From Desulfobulbaceae bacterium (GTDB lineage: Bacteria; Desulfobacterota; Desulfobulbia; Desulfobulbales; BM004), in NCBI GenBank assembly GCA_002868955.1, contig PKTW01000071.1, positions 1 to 49,649 of the forward strand: 49,649 bases of DNA, in the 5' to 3' direction. Positions within the stretch are counted from its first letter, which is position 1, and each line of letters starts with the position of its first letter. Positions 1 through 8,287 of the stretch are shown here, in pieces. The notes under the pieces were generated by a model. That model had not been told where the DNA came from and made no database searches. It saw only the letters and a program-made list of their open reading frames with translations. The position numbers and the translations under genes were made by a program.

Positions 1-60
1 ACCATTGAAGAATTCTTGGCTTTAGTTGACCAGGACAAACACGCCTGCTTCTTCGGATAG
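1..60 (+). CDS. C-terminal end of an unidentified ORF (partial)
   Basis: Frame 1 is open from the first base and reads TIEEFLALVDQDKHACFFG before a TAG at 58-60; the other two forward frames close within 25 bases. Only 19 codons are visible, so the protein family cannot be named. It lies on the far side of the tmRNA-like 3' end fragment at 383-398 from the housekeeping genes, so it could be the last gene of an integrated element. It may also be a chance open frame. Confidence 0.3.
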   Translation, partial: TIEEFLALVDQDKHACFFG

Positions 61-382
61 ACACAAATCCCACACAACAAATCACTGAACTTAACGGGAA
101 GAAACTGGGGTGCTGACGGAAATGCCACCGGCAGCATGTTAGCTCAAAGGTCAAAGATACATACAATATTGTTAACTGCCGACTTGCAATGCCTGCTATC
201 TTTAAATTTATAAATCATTCCTAAATTGTCAAGATATCCACGGAATATGTGAATCTGATTTGGGTTGATGAAAGTTAAGATTTTTGACAAATAAGTACCC
301 AAGCAGTCCCCGAAAAAAATGCTATTGCAGTTAAAATTTTGAATATATTTGAAAAATTATTTTTAAGATGAAGGTTAGACAC

Positions 383-398
383 CCGCCGCCTCCACCAG
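383..398 (+). other. tmRNA/tRNA-Ala-like 3' end fragment, candidate att site
   Basis: CCCGCCGCCTCCACCA reads as a T-arm 3' strand (CCCGC), a 7-base acceptor 3' strand (CGCCTCC), discriminator A and CCA. The U in the acceptor would form the G3-U70 pair used by alanyl-tRNA synthetase if the 5' strand were GGGGGCG, a start common in tmRNA. No matching 5' strand or D/anticodon arm exists upstream in the window, and the T-loop part is degenerate (GGTTAGACA). It is therefore a fragment, as left by integration into ssrA or a tRNA gene. Function is inferred. Confidence 0.5.
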
Positions 399-426
399 AA
401 CATAATCCAGAGAAGTCTGGTAACGT

Positions 427-469
427 CTTAAACCCCGAGTCCTAGCAAGGAATTCGGGGTTTAAGTTTT
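427..469 (+). terminator. Perfect 12-bp hairpin followed by TTTT
   Basis: CTTAAACCCCGA (427-438) pairs perfectly with TCGGGGTTTAAG (454-465) across a 15-nt loop, and TTTT follows at 466-469. It lies 28 bases after the tmRNA-like CCA end, where the terminator of an RNA gene would be expected. A duplicated ssrA end carrying its own terminator is one reading; an ordinary terminator of a lost gene is another. Confidence 0.5.
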
Positions 470-510
470 CCGATAACGTCCAAAGAAATCCCTTGAAATC
501 CCGTCATGTT

Positions 511-547
511 TGGCGGTAATTTTTAGCGGTATAAGCAACTACCGCCA
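511..547. repeat. Inverted repeat TGGCGGTA/TACCGCCA
   Basis: Perfect 8-bp arms at 511-518 and 540-547 are separated by 21 bases that contain another GCGGTA. It may be part of an integrase-binding region, or a weak terminator for the UDP-glucuronate decarboxylase gene that ends at 594 on the minus strand. No T-tract accompanies it in that orientation. Confidence 0.35.
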
Positions 548-593
548 TGGAGATACCTTATATATTCACAATAAACCAAGCTGCACTTGTCGT

Positions 594-1559
594 TCAGTCG
601 ATCCACTCCCTTAGAACGTGGTCAAAATACGGAATTGTCTTTTCCAGTCCTTCCTTTAAGCTGACCCTCGGTTCCCAGTTTAATTTTTCTTTAGCCAGAC
701 TTATATCTGGCTGACGCTGCATCGGGTCATCACTCGGTAAAGGTTTATATACCAGCTCAGATTTTGAGTTAGTCAGGTCAACGATAATCTCTGCCAATTC
801 TTTTATGGTAAACTCACCAGGATTGCCCAGGTTGACCGGCCCTGTAAAACCATCCTCACTATCCATTAGCAGGACAAAAGCGTCTATCAGGTCATCTACA
901 TAGCAGAAGGAACGCGACTGACTGCCGTCACCGTAAATTGTGATGGTTTTATTCTGTAGGGCCTGCATGATAAAATTAGAAACAACACGGCCATCATTAG
1001 GATGCATATTGGGGCCATACGTATTAAATATACGGGCTACCTTGATAAGCAACTTATGCTGACGGTAATAATCAAAAAATAGCGTTTCAGCACATCGTTT
1101 TCCCTCATCGTAACAGGATCGTATCCCATTAGGATTGACCCTGCCCCAGTAAGATTCAGGTTGGGGGTGGACTTCCGGGTCACCATAAACCTCGCTGGTT
1201 GAGGCCTGGAAAATTTTGGCTTTGACCCGCTTTGCAAGACCGAGCATGTTGATTGCGCCATGGATGCTGGTCTTGGTGGTCTGGACCGGATCATGCTGAT
1301 AATGGATGGGGGAGGCTGGGCATGCTAGGTTGTAGATTTCATCTACCTCAACATATAGGGGGAAAGTTATGTCATGACGTAAAATCTCAAAGTGTGGATT
1401 GTTGAGAATTGACAAAATATTATTCTTGGTGCCGGTAAAAAAGTTATCCACGCAGATTAGTTCATGGCCATCCTTGAGGAGACGTTTACACAGATGGGAA
1501 CCGAGAAAGCCTGCTCCGCCGGTTACTAAGATCCTTTTGAAATAATTATAATTTTGCAT
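594..1559 (-). CDS. uxs: UDP-glucuronate decarboxylase (UDP-xylose synthase)
   Basis: A 321-residue extended short-chain dehydrogenase. The NAD-binding TGGAGFLG is at residues 13-20, TSEVYGD at 121-127, and the catalytic Y150xxxK154 pair follows. The stretch [15 protein letters not shown] before the Tyr is typical of the UXS branch rather than of epimerases or dehydratases. The family oxidises UDP-glucuronate at C4, decarboxylates it and re-reduces it to UDP-xylose, a cytoplasmic precursor for surface glycans. The gene stands alone with no glycosyltransferases beside it and lies next to the putative island edge. No clear Shine-Dalgarno precedes the ATG. Function is well supported; its glycan pathway is unknown. 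Confidence 0.92.
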   Translation of the reverse strand: MQNYNYFKRILVTGGAGFLGSHLCKRLLKDGHELICVDNFFTGTKNNILSILNNPHFEILRHDITFPLYVEVDEIYNLACPASPIHYQHDPVQTTKTSIHGAINMLGLAKRVKAKIFQASTSEVYGDPEVHPQPESYWGRVNPNGIRSCYDEGKRCAETLFFDYYRQHKLLIKVARIFNTYGPNMHPNDGRVVSNFIMQALQNKTITIYGDGSQSRSFCYVDDLIDAFVLLMDSEDGFTGPVNLGNPGEFTIKELAEIIVDLTNSKSELVYKPLPSDDPMQRQPDISLAKEKLNWEPRVSLKEGLEKTIPYFDHVLREWID

Positions 1560-1621
1560 GGCAATATTTTTTTATCAATTTTTCTAAAGTTACAGAACTA
1601 TATATTATTGGAGTAAATCAA

Positions 1622-1647
1622 ACTTATAATAACATACTTATAATAAC
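1622..1647. repeat. 12-bp direct repeat, 14-bp period
   Basis: ACTTATAATAAC occurs at 1622-1633 and 1636-1647, just upstream of the minus-strand uxs gene. Both copies contain TATAAT. The pair could form tandem promoter -10 elements or an AT-rich regulator site, or could be a chance repeat in low-complexity DNA. Confidence 0.4.
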
Positions 1648-1832
1648 AAGATTTTATTTAAAAAAACTGAAGAGTCTAAATGATTTTTACTATACCTAAA
1701 TTCAAGTTTGAAGTGCAACTCTTCTGAGTTGGCATGAGAGGCGAACTGCTGTAGGCTATGACTTTTTCAAACAATGTCTTTTCGTATGCAAAGCAGGATG
1801 ACCCACTTACACTTTGAAAACATGGAAACTTC

Positions 1833-2531
1833 ATGGAGTTTGATCAAGAGTTGCAACCAGGGATATTAGTGCGCCGTTATAAGCGGTTTCTGGCCGATGT
1901 CCAGTTGGATAAGGATAAAATAATAACAGTTCATTGTCCTAATTCCGGTTCCATGCTCGGGTGCAGCAAGCCTGGCAGCCCGGTGATGCTCTCCCGGTCT
2001 GAGAATCCAAAACGGAAATATCCCCACACCCTGGAAATGGTGCAAGCCGACAGAGTGTGGGTTGGGGTGAATACAGCACTGACAAACCGGCTGGTGCGTG
2101 AAGCCCTTGAAAAAGGGGTGATTAACGAATTTGGCAAGCTGGATGCAATCACTCAGGAGATAAAAACATCCGACAACACAAGGCTTGACTTTCTGCTGGA
2201 GCACAAAGGCAAAAAGATTTTCATGGAGGTGAAAAATTGCTCTCTGGCCGAAGACAGAGTTGCAATGTTTCCGGATGCGGTGACAACCAGGGGCACAAAA
2301 CATTTGCGCGAACTGGCAATGTTAAAAGCCCAGGGCCACACGGCTGCAGTATTTTTTTGTGTGCAGCGGCGGGATGCTGATAGTTTCATGCCCGCATCAC
2401 ATATCGACCCGCTGTATGCTGAAACTCTGGCCAAAGTAGCGGCAGACGGCGTGCTGGTTCTTGCTTATCAGGCTGATGTCAGCCCCAGGGAAATAAAAAT
2501 TGCCAGGCAGCTCCCGGTGAAGATAGGGTAA
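1833..2531 (+). CDS. sfsA: SfsA family nuclease / sugar fermentation stimulation protein
   Basis: A 232-residue protein of normal SfsA length. It starts with the OB-like N-terminal half (VRRYKRFLADVQ, HCPNSGSMLGCSKPG) and continues into a PD-(D/E)XK-like half with TRLDFLLEHKGKKIFMEVKN, in which the Asp and the ExK arrangement are visible, then FPDAVTTRGTKHLREL. E. coli SfsA was first described as stimulating maltose metabolism and binding DNA, and homologues have nuclease activity; the physiological role is still unclear. The ATG at 1833 matches the family N-terminus but has only a weak GGAA upstream. It is separated from queC by about 120 bases and may be monocistronic. Confidence 0.93.
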   Translation: MEFDQELQPGILVRRYKRFLADVQLDKDKIITVHCPNSGSMLGCSKPGSPVMLSRSENPKRKYPHTLEMVQADRVWVGVNTALTNRLVREALEKGVINEFGKLDAITQEIKTSDNTRLDFLLEHKGKKIFMEVKNCSLAEDRVAMFPDAVTTRGTKHLRELAMLKAQGHTAAVFFCVQRRDADSFMPASHIDPLYAETLAKVAADGVLVLAYQADVSPREIKIARQLPVKIG

Positions 2532-2653
2532 TCTGCCTCTGAATCTATTATCACTTGAAAATGTAGGGTTCACCCCGCTTTGAAAACCTCCCGACAGGGA
2601 TTCAGGATGCTTTGTAGTTGTCGTCTTGTACAAGCTTTTGTAATGTTCGCCGT

Positions 2654-3373
2654 ATGGAGCAGAAAAATACAAGAGAGAAAAAAGCTGTTGTTTTGCTGAG
2701 CGGCGGCCTTGATTCCACCACAGTATTGGCAATTGCCCGGGATGCCGGTTATGCCTGTTACTGCCTGAGCTTTAAATACGGACAACGGCAGGCCATTGAA
2801 CTGGAAAAGGCAAAAGAAAGCAGTGCCGGAATGGGAGCGGCGGAGCATCTTGTGCTTGATATAGGTCTTGACAGGATTGGCGGCTCAGCGCTGACCGGCA
2901 AAATGGAGGTCCCTAAGGGGCGCTCCTTTGCGGCCATGGAGGAATGTATTCCACAAACCTATGTGCCGGGAAGGAATACAATATTTCTGGCTTATGCCAT
3001 GGCCTGGGCTGAAGTGGTCGGTGCAGATGATATCTTTATCGGGGTGAATGCCCTTGATTACAGCGGTTACCCTGACTGCAGGCCCGAATACATTGATGCT
3101 TTTGAAAAAATGGCCCGGCTTGCCACCCGGGCCGGGACCGAGGGCAAAAGATCCCTGCAAATTCATGCCCCCCTCATGCACAGCAGCAAGAAAGAGATTA
3201 TTCAAATGGGTACAGCACTCGGAGTAGACTATGGAGCTACCCACAGCTGTTATGATCCCGGCAATGATGGTAAAGCCTGTGGCCAATGCGATGCCTGCCT
3301 GCTGAGGCTCAAGGGATTTGCCGAGGCAGGGATCAGGGATCCTCTCCAGTACAGAGCAAAAGAAGAAAAATGA
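2654..3373 (+). CDS. queC: 7-cyano-7-deazaguanine synthase QueC
   Basis: QueC converts 7-carboxy-7-deazaguanine to preQ0 with ATP and ammonia in the queuosine pathway. The PP-loop SGGLDS lies at residues 16-21, and the C-terminal zinc site reads CYDPG...CGQCDACLLR. The ORF track starts at a TTG (2618), but the 12 extra residues do not resemble the family; ATG 2654 (MEQKNTREKK) places the PP-loop at its usual distance. No strong Shine-Dalgarno precedes either start. The TGA overlaps the ATG of nagZ (ATGA), so the two genes are probably translationally coupled although their pathways are unrelated. No other que genes are in the window. Confidence 0.95.
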   Translation: MEQKNTREKKAVVLLSGGLDSTTVLAIARDAGYACYCLSFKYGQRQAIELEKAKESSAGMGAAEHLVLDIGLDRIGGSALTGKMEVPKGRSFAAMEECIPQTYVPGRNTIFLAYAMAWAEVVGADDIFIGVNALDYSGYPDCRPEYIDAFEKMARLATRAGTEGKRSLQIHAPLMHSSKKEIIQMGTALGVDYGATHSCYDPGNDGKACGQCDACLLRLKGFAEAGIRDPLQYRAKEEK

Positions 3374-4389
3374 CATCATCCCAAGTGGTTAAAGATTTTC
3401 AAACTTTAGGTCAGCTTTTTATGGTTGGTGTACCCGGCCTGACCCTTGATGAGTCTACCCTGCGCCTTATACAAAAGTATCGGATTAACAATTTTATTTA
3501 TTTCAAAAGAAATGTTGAAAGCCCGGGACAAATAAAACAGCTATCAAAAGACCTGCGCCAAGCCTGCAGAGAGAACGGGCTGCCACCCCCCCTTATCGGA
3601 ATTGACCAGGAAGGGGGATCTGTAACGCGTTTGCCTCCCCCCTTCACACAATTTCCCGATGCCAGGGTCCTGGCTGAGTCTGTAGAGCCGGAAGTCGCAC
3701 TCATGGATTATGCGCATGTCTGCGCCAGGGAACTGAAAAGCATAGGAGTCAATTATAATCTGGCTCCTGTGCTTGATGTCTGTGTGGCCGGAAAAGGGTA
3801 TTTCATGGAACGACGTTCCCTGGGGAGTGACGCAAAAAATGTGGGCCTGCTGGGCAGCCTGGTAATTAAAGAAATGCAGGAAAGCGGCGTCGCAGCCTGT
3901 GCCAAGCACTTCCCAGGCCTGGGTGGAGCAGTCGTTGACCCACACATCCGGCTTCCCTTTGTCACAAAACCGGAACCGTCCATACGTTTAAATGACCTGC
4001 CGCCGTTCCGGCAGGCAATGGACATCGGTGTAGCATCCATAATGACCTCGCATACAATCTACCAGCATCTTGATGCAGAAAAACCTGCTACCCTGTCAAA
4101 AAAAATCCTGACCGGACTGCTGCGCGATGAACTGGGATATAAGGGCGTTGTAATAACCGATGACCTGGAAATGGGGGCCATTGAAAAGGAAGGCGACCTG
4201 GGCCATGCTGCCCTGCAGGCCTTTGCGGCGGGTGCTGACCTGCTCCTTATCTGCCACAGCCACGAAAAAGTTGTTGCTGCCTTCAAAAAAACAGCTGCTG
4301 CAATTACACAAAAACCTGAACTGGCAATAAGAATGCAGGAGAGCTTAGAGCGGGTGCAGGTGATGCGGGAGAAATTTGCCAGGGAGTGA
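3370..4389 (+). CDS. nagZ: Beta-N-acetylhexosaminidase NagZ (GH3)
   Basis: A 339-residue single-domain family 3 glycoside hydrolase. IDQEGG is at 78-83, the catalytic loop KHFPGLGG with a downstream DPH at 179-192, and the nucleophile region TDDLEM at 263-268 (Asp 264 or 265). NagZ removes GlcNAc from GlcNAc-anhydroMurNAc-peptides in the cytoplasm during peptidoglycan recycling; no signal peptide is seen, which agrees. I chose ATG 3370 over the tracked 3286 because the upstream residues are an out-of-frame copy of queC and because 3370 gives a 4-bp ATGA overlap. A glycoside hydrolase with another hexosamine substrate is the main alternative. Confidence 0.92.
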   Translation: MTSSQVVKDFQTLGQLFMVGVPGLTLDESTLRLIQKYRINNFIYFKRNVESPGQIKQLSKDLRQACRENGLPPPLIGIDQEGGSVTRLPPPFTQFPDARVLAESVEPEVALMDYAHVCARELKSIGVNYNLAPVLDVCVAGKGYFMERRSLGSDAKNVGLLGSLVIKEMQESGVAACAKHFPGLGGAVVDPHIRLPFVTKPEPSIRLNDLPPFRQAMDIGVASIMTSHTIYQHLDAEKPATLSKKILTGLLRDELGYKGVVITDDLEMGAIEKEGDLGHAALQAFAAGADLLLICHSHEKVVAAFKKTAAAITQKPELAIRMQESLERVQVMREKFARE

Positions 4390-4456
4390 TTATTTTCCGG
4401 AATAAAACAATTTTTCCTGAAGGCGAAAACACTAAGAATTTTAGGCTGGAGACTGA

Positions 4457-5761
4457 TTAGGGCGACAAGAGATTATGGGTTATTCTGCCGCCACAAAGAG
4501 TGAGAACCGCTTTTCCTTGCAGCCTGGCGCCGATAAAAGGTGAGTTTTTGCCTTTGGACAGGATGTCTTGTTCTTGTAAGACAAAGTGTAGTTCAGGGTC
4601 AATAACAGCAATATCGGCTTCAGCGCCAATCCCCAGCGAACCTCCCTCAACCCCGAGAATTCTGGCTGGATTGCTGGAGAGCAGCTGGACCAGCCTGGAT
4701 GCATCAATATGACCTTTTCTGAAAAGGGCCAGGGTCAGAGGTACAGCAGTTTCAAGGCCAATGATGCCGTTGGCGGCCTGGTCAAATTCAATGTCCTTTT
4801 CCAATACTGAATGGGGCGCATGATCTGTAGCAATAGCGTCAATGGTGCCGTCCTGTATTGCCTTAATTATCGCAGCACGGTCTTTTGGTGTGCGCAGCGG
4901 CGGGTTCATCTTGGCATTGGTATTGTATCCCTTTACAGCCTCTTCAGTCAGGGTGAAATAATGGGGTGCTGTTTCTGCGCTTACAGGGACCCCGTTCTTT
5001 TTCGCCTGCCGGATGAGGTTGATCGACTCCCTGGTGCTGATATGGGCAAGGTGAAGGTGGCAGCCGGTATAGTCTGCCAGGGCAAGATCTCGATATACCA
5101 TGATCTCTTCGGCAATATGAGGAATGCCGTTCAGCCCCATGCTTGTTGAAATAAAGCCTTCATTCATGGCGCCGTTTCGGCTGAGACCCGAGTCCTCTGA
5201 GTGCGAGATAACCAGCATTTTATGGTTGGAGGCATATTCCAGGGCCCTGCGCAGCAGTTGGCTGTCTGTGACCGGCTTACCGTCGTCAGTAAGGGCAACA
5301 GCGCCGGCCTGTTTCATTTCACCAAACTCAGCCAGGATTTTTCCGTGCGAGCCTTTGCTTATGGCCCCGACCGGGTAGACCCTGGCAGAGGCAGACGCCG
5401 CCTTTTCTAAAATGAGCCTGGTAACAGACTGGCAATCATTAACAGGAATTGTATTCGGCATGCAGGCAACAGCGGTAAAACCGCCGGCTGCAGCTGCCAG
5501 GGTGCCGGACTCTATGGTTTCTTTGTGTTCTTCGCCCGGCTCGCGCAGATGGACATGCATATCTATAAGACCGGGGACAACCCACTTGCCCTGCAGGTCA
5601 ATAGAAAAAAGTTTTTTAGGCAGCGGCCCTGTTTTCTGCCGTGCAGTGAAAACGGCTGTTATTCTGCCCTTTTCAACCAGGAGACTTCCCTTTTTGTCCA
5701 ATTTGTTTGCAGGGTCTATGATCCTGCCGTTTTTGAGAAGTATGGCTTGTACCATTGACAT
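4457..5761 (-). CDS. pyrC: Dihydroorotase
   Basis: A 434-residue amidohydrolase of the long dihydroorotase type. The metal-binding DMHVHLREPG is at residues 67-76, followed by ETIESGTLAAAAGGFT and ACMPNT; ALTDDGKP and ATDHAPHS supply later active-site residues. It cyclises carbamoyl-aspartate to dihydroorotate in pyrimidine synthesis. It begins two bases after the pyrB stop, and a GGAGG embedded in the last codons of pyrB sits about 9 bases before the ATG, so the pair is a tight operon. ATG at residue 3 (MVQAILLKNG) is a possible alternative start. The conserved metal ligands suggest it is active and not a pyrC' pseudo-subunit. Confidence 0.96.
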   Translation of the reverse strand: MSMVQAILLKNGRIIDPANKLDKKGSLLVEKGRITAVFTARQKTGPLPKKLFSIDLQGKWVVPGLIDMHVHLREPGEEHKETIESGTLAAAAGGFTAVACMPNTIPVNDCQSVTRLILEKAASASARVYPVGAISKGSHGKILAEFGEMKQAGAVALTDDGKPVTDSQLLRRALEYASNHKMLVISHSEDSGLSRNGAMNEGFISTSMGLNGIPHIAEEIMVYRDLALADYTGCHLHLAHISTRESINLIRQAKKNGVPVSAETAPHYFTLTEEAVKGYNTNAKMNPPLRTPKDRAAIIKAIQDGTIDAIATDHAPHSVLEKDIEFDQAANGIIGLETAVPLTLALFRKGHIDASRLVQLLSSNPARILGVEGGSLGIGAEADIAVIDPELHFVLQEQDILSKGKNSPFIGARLQGKAVLTLCGGRITHNLLSP

Positions 5762-5763
5762 TT

Positions 5764-6696
5764 CTATTTGCCTCCGAGAACGAGATACATCAAGGCCATG
5801 CGGATGGCTACCCCGTTAGTGACCTGGTCAAGAATTACTGATTGCGCACTGTCCGCCACATCAGGCGCCAGCTCTACTCCCCTGTTAATGGGGCCCGGGT
5901 GCATGAGGAGCGCTCCTGGTCTGGCAGTCTGCAATACCTGCCGGTTTATGCCGAAAAACGTGGCGTATTCCCTGAAGGATGGGATCAAGGGGTCATTCTG
6001 GCGTTCTGTCTGAATGCGCAGGGGCATGACAACATCAGCATCGCTGACAGCTTCAGCCATGGTGGTGCAGACAGTGGCCCCAAGCCTCTCTATCTTTTTG
6101 GGGATGAGTGTGGCCGGGCCGCTTACAAAGACGTGTGCTCCCATTTTTGAAAACCCGATAATGTCCGAGTGCGCCACCCGGCTATGGCTGATATCGCCAA
6201 TGATGGCAATCTTGAGCCCTGAAATTTCCCCCTTGTGTTCCTTAACGGTCATAAGGTCGAGCAAGCCCTGGCTCGGGTGTTCATGGGTGCCGTCACCGGC
6301 ATTGATCACGGACGTTCTTATGTGCTTCGCCAGGTAATGACACGCTCCCGAACTTGGATGCCGCATGATAAGAATGTCAGGCATCATGGCCTCTATATTC
6401 CTGGCTGTGTCTGCCAGGGTTTCGCCCTTGGTCGTACTGCTAGTGGAGGCAGAGATACTGAAGGTGTCAGCGCTCATTCTTTTGGCGGCAATATCAAAAG
6501 AAAGGCGGGTCCGTGTGCTGGGTTCAAAAAAGAGGGTAACAACTGTCTTGCCGCGCAGGACAGGTACTTTTTTGATGGCCCGGGTAGAGATTTCTTTAAA
6601 GGATTCTGCTGTATTGAGGATGAGCTCGATGTCGGGAACGGAGAGGTGATCGAGGCCGAGAATGTGTTTATGGGCAAAAAGGTACTCGCTGCTCAT
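5764..6696 (-). CDS. pyrB: Aspartate carbamoyltransferase catalytic subunit
   Basis: A 310-residue ATCase catalytic chain. The carbamoyl-phosphate site [10 protein letters not shown] lies near 58-67, HPSQGLLDL near 140, LRIQTERQ near 228 and MHPGPINRG near 268. It forms N-carbamoyl-aspartate, the committed step of pyrimidine synthesis, and pyrC follows directly. AAAGGA stands 5 bases before the ATG. No pyrI regulatory subunit is present, so the enzyme probably belongs to the class associated with dihydroorotase rather than with PyrI; the tight pyrBC linkage fits that. No PyrR-type attenuator was recognised in the 150-base leader. Confidence 0.97.
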   Translation of the reverse strand: MSSEYLFAHKHILGLDHLSVPDIELILNTAESFKEISTRAIKKVPVLRGKTVVTLFFEPSTRTRLSFDIAAKRMSADTFSISASTSSTTKGETLADTARNIEAMMPDILIMRHPSSGACHYLAKHIRTSVINAGDGTHEHPSQGLLDLMTVKEHKGEISGLKIAIIGDISHSRVAHSDIIGFSKMGAHVFVSGPATLIPKKIERLGATVCTTMAEAVSDADVVMPLRIQTERQNDPLIPSFREYATFFGINRQVLQTARPGALLMHPGPINRGVELAPDVADSAQSVILDQVTNGVAIRMALMYLVLGGK

Positions 6697-6844
6697 ACTG
6701 GTCCTTTATTCATGCCGTATCCAAATTTTTGATTTAACCCTAAACAGACTAATTGGATAACAAGAGAGGAAAAAAGTCAAGCAAATGAAACAAAAAAACC
6801 AGTTTTATAATTTGAGCGGCGGCTTCCTTAACTTTACATTGAGA

Positions 6845-7474
6845 TTAATGCACAAGGTCGCCAATCCTGTTCCAGCGAACCGAGAAATTTTCCTTATCCC
6901 AGGACCAGTAGAGAATAAAGGCTTTTCCTTTTACGGATTTTAAGTCGACAAACTTCCAGAACCTGCTGTCATAGCTGTTGTCGCGGTTATCACCCATAAC
7001 AAAAAGAGAATTTTCAGGGACTGTTATCGGGCCCATGTTGTCACGACCCTGCACATTTGCAGGTAGAATTTTGTTGTCAAGATAGATGGCATAGTTTTCG
7101 TCCTGCGGTTCTCCATTGACATAAACCTTTTTATCTTTGATTTGAATGGTATCCCCCTGAACGCCGACAACTCTCTTAATATAATCCTGCGAAGGGTTTA
7201 CAGGGTATTTGAAGACAACAATATCTCTACGGGCCGGTTTTTTTAGCGGGATCCAGGTATTGCCGCTAAAGGGGTTTTTTACACCGTATATAAACTTATT
7301 AACGAGAATGTGGTCTCCGATCAAAAGGGTGTCCTGCATAGAACCGGAGGGAATTTTAAAGGCCTGGACAACAAAGGTCCTGATGAAAAGAGCAAGCAGA
7401 AGCGCAATGAGAATCGCTTCAATATATTCTCGCATTGTGGACTTTCGTTTTGTATTGCGGTTTTTCTCGGCCAA
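6845..7474 (-). CDS. lepB: Signal peptidase I
   Basis: An S26 family leader peptidase that cleaves signal peptides of Sec and Tat substrates at the outer face of the inner membrane. Counting from the TTG start, one membrane segment spans about 18-36, the catalytic Ser is S45 in IPSGSM, the general base is K100 in DYIKRVVG, and MGDNRDNSYDSR is the conserved C-terminal box. The tracked ATG (7546) adds a hydrophobic-aromatic tail unlike the family; TTG 7474 has AAAGGGG seven bases upstream. A shorter start at MREYIEA (7435) would also leave an intact enzyme. The gene is alone, with a long non-coding region upstream. Confidence 0.93.
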   Translation of the reverse strand: MAEKNRNTKRKSTMREYIEAILIALLLALFIRTFVVQAFKIPSGSMQDTLLIGDHILVNKFIYGVKNPFSGNTWIPLKKPARRDIVVFKYPVNPSQDYIKRVVGVQGDTIQIKDKKVYVNGEPQDENYAIYLDNKILPANVQGRDNMGPITVPENSLFVMGDNRDNSYDSRFWKFVDLKSVKGKAFILYWSWDKENFSVRWNRIGDLVH

Positions 7475-7953
7475 TGGATAACCCCTTTGCTGTATTGGTA
7501 TTTTTAAAATCGGCAAAGTTTTAAACCAAAACCAGCGAAAAAACAAGGAGGATTAAAGAATCGTTCAATTTAATTGAATGGGAAAAAACTGTCGAACATA
7601 AATACCTGCCTGGTATATGGGTGTTGCCATATGGATAGTATACTAAAAATCCTATTACCGATAGTTTTCCGGTGCGATGTGTAAACTTTATTTGCTGCCA
7701 TATCAGGCTTTTGGGGGAGTTTCGTAAAAAACGTTTACCTTTGGGTGGAGCAACGGCATACGCCATGATGGTTTTATGTGCAGCATAACCCGACCCAAGA
7801 GGAAATATTTTGGGCCATAACAACAAAAAATAAGGGTGCGTTAAAAATTATAACAATTGTAACAGGTTGAGGCTTTTGTCTTCCCAGTGGCAGGGGCCTT
7901 CTTTTTTCTTTGCCGGGAGCTTTTATTGGCACCGCGGGAAATTTGACATTAAA

Positions 7954-7969
7954 TGGCACGGTTATTGTA
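7954..7969 (+). promoter_or_regulatory. Sigma-54-type -24/-12 promoter candidate
   Basis: TGGCACGGTTATTGTA matches the RpoN consensus TGGCACG-N4-TTGCW at all but one of the usually conserved bases (TTGT for TTGC), with correct spacing. It points towards pilM but is about 320 bases upstream. Type IV pilus genes are RpoN-controlled in several bacteria, which makes it plausible; no enhancer-binding protein gene is nearby. Confidence 0.35.
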
Positions 7970-8174
7970 GTGGGATAAACGGTTATAATTTTTAAACTGC
8001 GAATGATGATAAAATGGTATGCATTGGCAGGAGTAATTTAATGTTAAATTTGCGGCCAGGAGTGACACTGAAAGAATTTTCGCTGAGAATTTAAATTTTT
8101 TTATATATAAAACGGCCTGTTGTAGAGATTTAGCTTGACATTAAAAATAAAATTATGTCCCCTGTTGAAGACTA

Positions 8175-8193
8175 TATTGCATAGGATGCAATA
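8175..8193. promoter_or_regulatory. Inverted repeat TATTGCAT-agg-ATGCAATA before pilM
   Basis: Perfect 8-bp arms with a 3-base spacer, about 95 bases before the pilM start. The symmetry and short spacer fit a dimeric regulator site better than a terminator, as no T-tract follows. The ATGCA core recurs in the palindrome at 8240-8251. Confidence 0.45.
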
Positions 8194-8239
8194 CAGCAGC
8201 AAACATTAAACAACCTTGTAATTAGTATTTATATGGTTT

Positions 8240-8251
8240 TTGATGCATCAA
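8240..8251. promoter_or_regulatory. Palindrome TTGATGCATCAA before pilM
   Basis: A perfect 12-bp palindrome 36 bases before the pilM ATG. It shares ATGCAT with the upstream inverted repeat and could be a second operator for the same factor. Chance occurrence in AT-rich DNA is possible. Confidence 0.35.
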
Positions 8252-8287
8252 GATAACGTAATTATAAACCTCCTTAAATGGTGAACT

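Larger units (their letters stand above)
61..593. other. Gene-free AT-rich stretch with island-edge signatures
   Basis: No convincing coding frame was found on either strand. The stretch holds a 16-base tmRNA/tRNA-like acceptor-arm string (383-398), a small CCAGA/TCTGG hairpin (407-420), a 12-bp perfect stem followed by T residues (427-469), and an 8-bp inverted repeat TGGCGGTA/TACCGCCA (511-518 and 540-547). A TAACGTC direct repeat (421-427 and 474-480) flanks the second hairpin. This density of small repeats next to a tRNA-like end is typical of an attachment region. Confidence 0.5.
7475..8287. other. Gene-free region between lepB and pilM
   Basis: About 800 bases without a convincing gene. 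Two minus-strand ORFs here (101 and 61 aa) have no recognisable motifs, no good ribosome binding site and low-complexity translations. Regulatory candidates are a sigma-54-like TGGCACG-N4-TTGTA (7954-7969), an inverted repeat TATTGCAT-agg-ATGCAATA (8175-8193) and a palindrome TTGATGCATCAA (8240-8251). The rest is AT-rich DNA in which I see nothing definite. An unrecognised small RNA cannot be excluded. Confidence 0.5.

Noticed and set aside
1866-2434. Minus-strand ORFs opposite sfsA
   Set aside because: Antisense shadows of a clear gene; translations show no domain pattern.
7521-7959. Minus-strand ORFs of 101 and 61 codons (7521-7826, 7774-7959)
   Set aside because: No motif, no good ribosome binding site, low-complexity translation in AT-rich DNA, and they overlap each other in different frames.
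8135-8160. Sigma-70 promoter with TTGACA upstream of pilM
   Set aside because: The -35 is perfect, but no -10 hexamer lies at 16-18 bases; the nearest AT-rich hexamers are 10-13 bases away.
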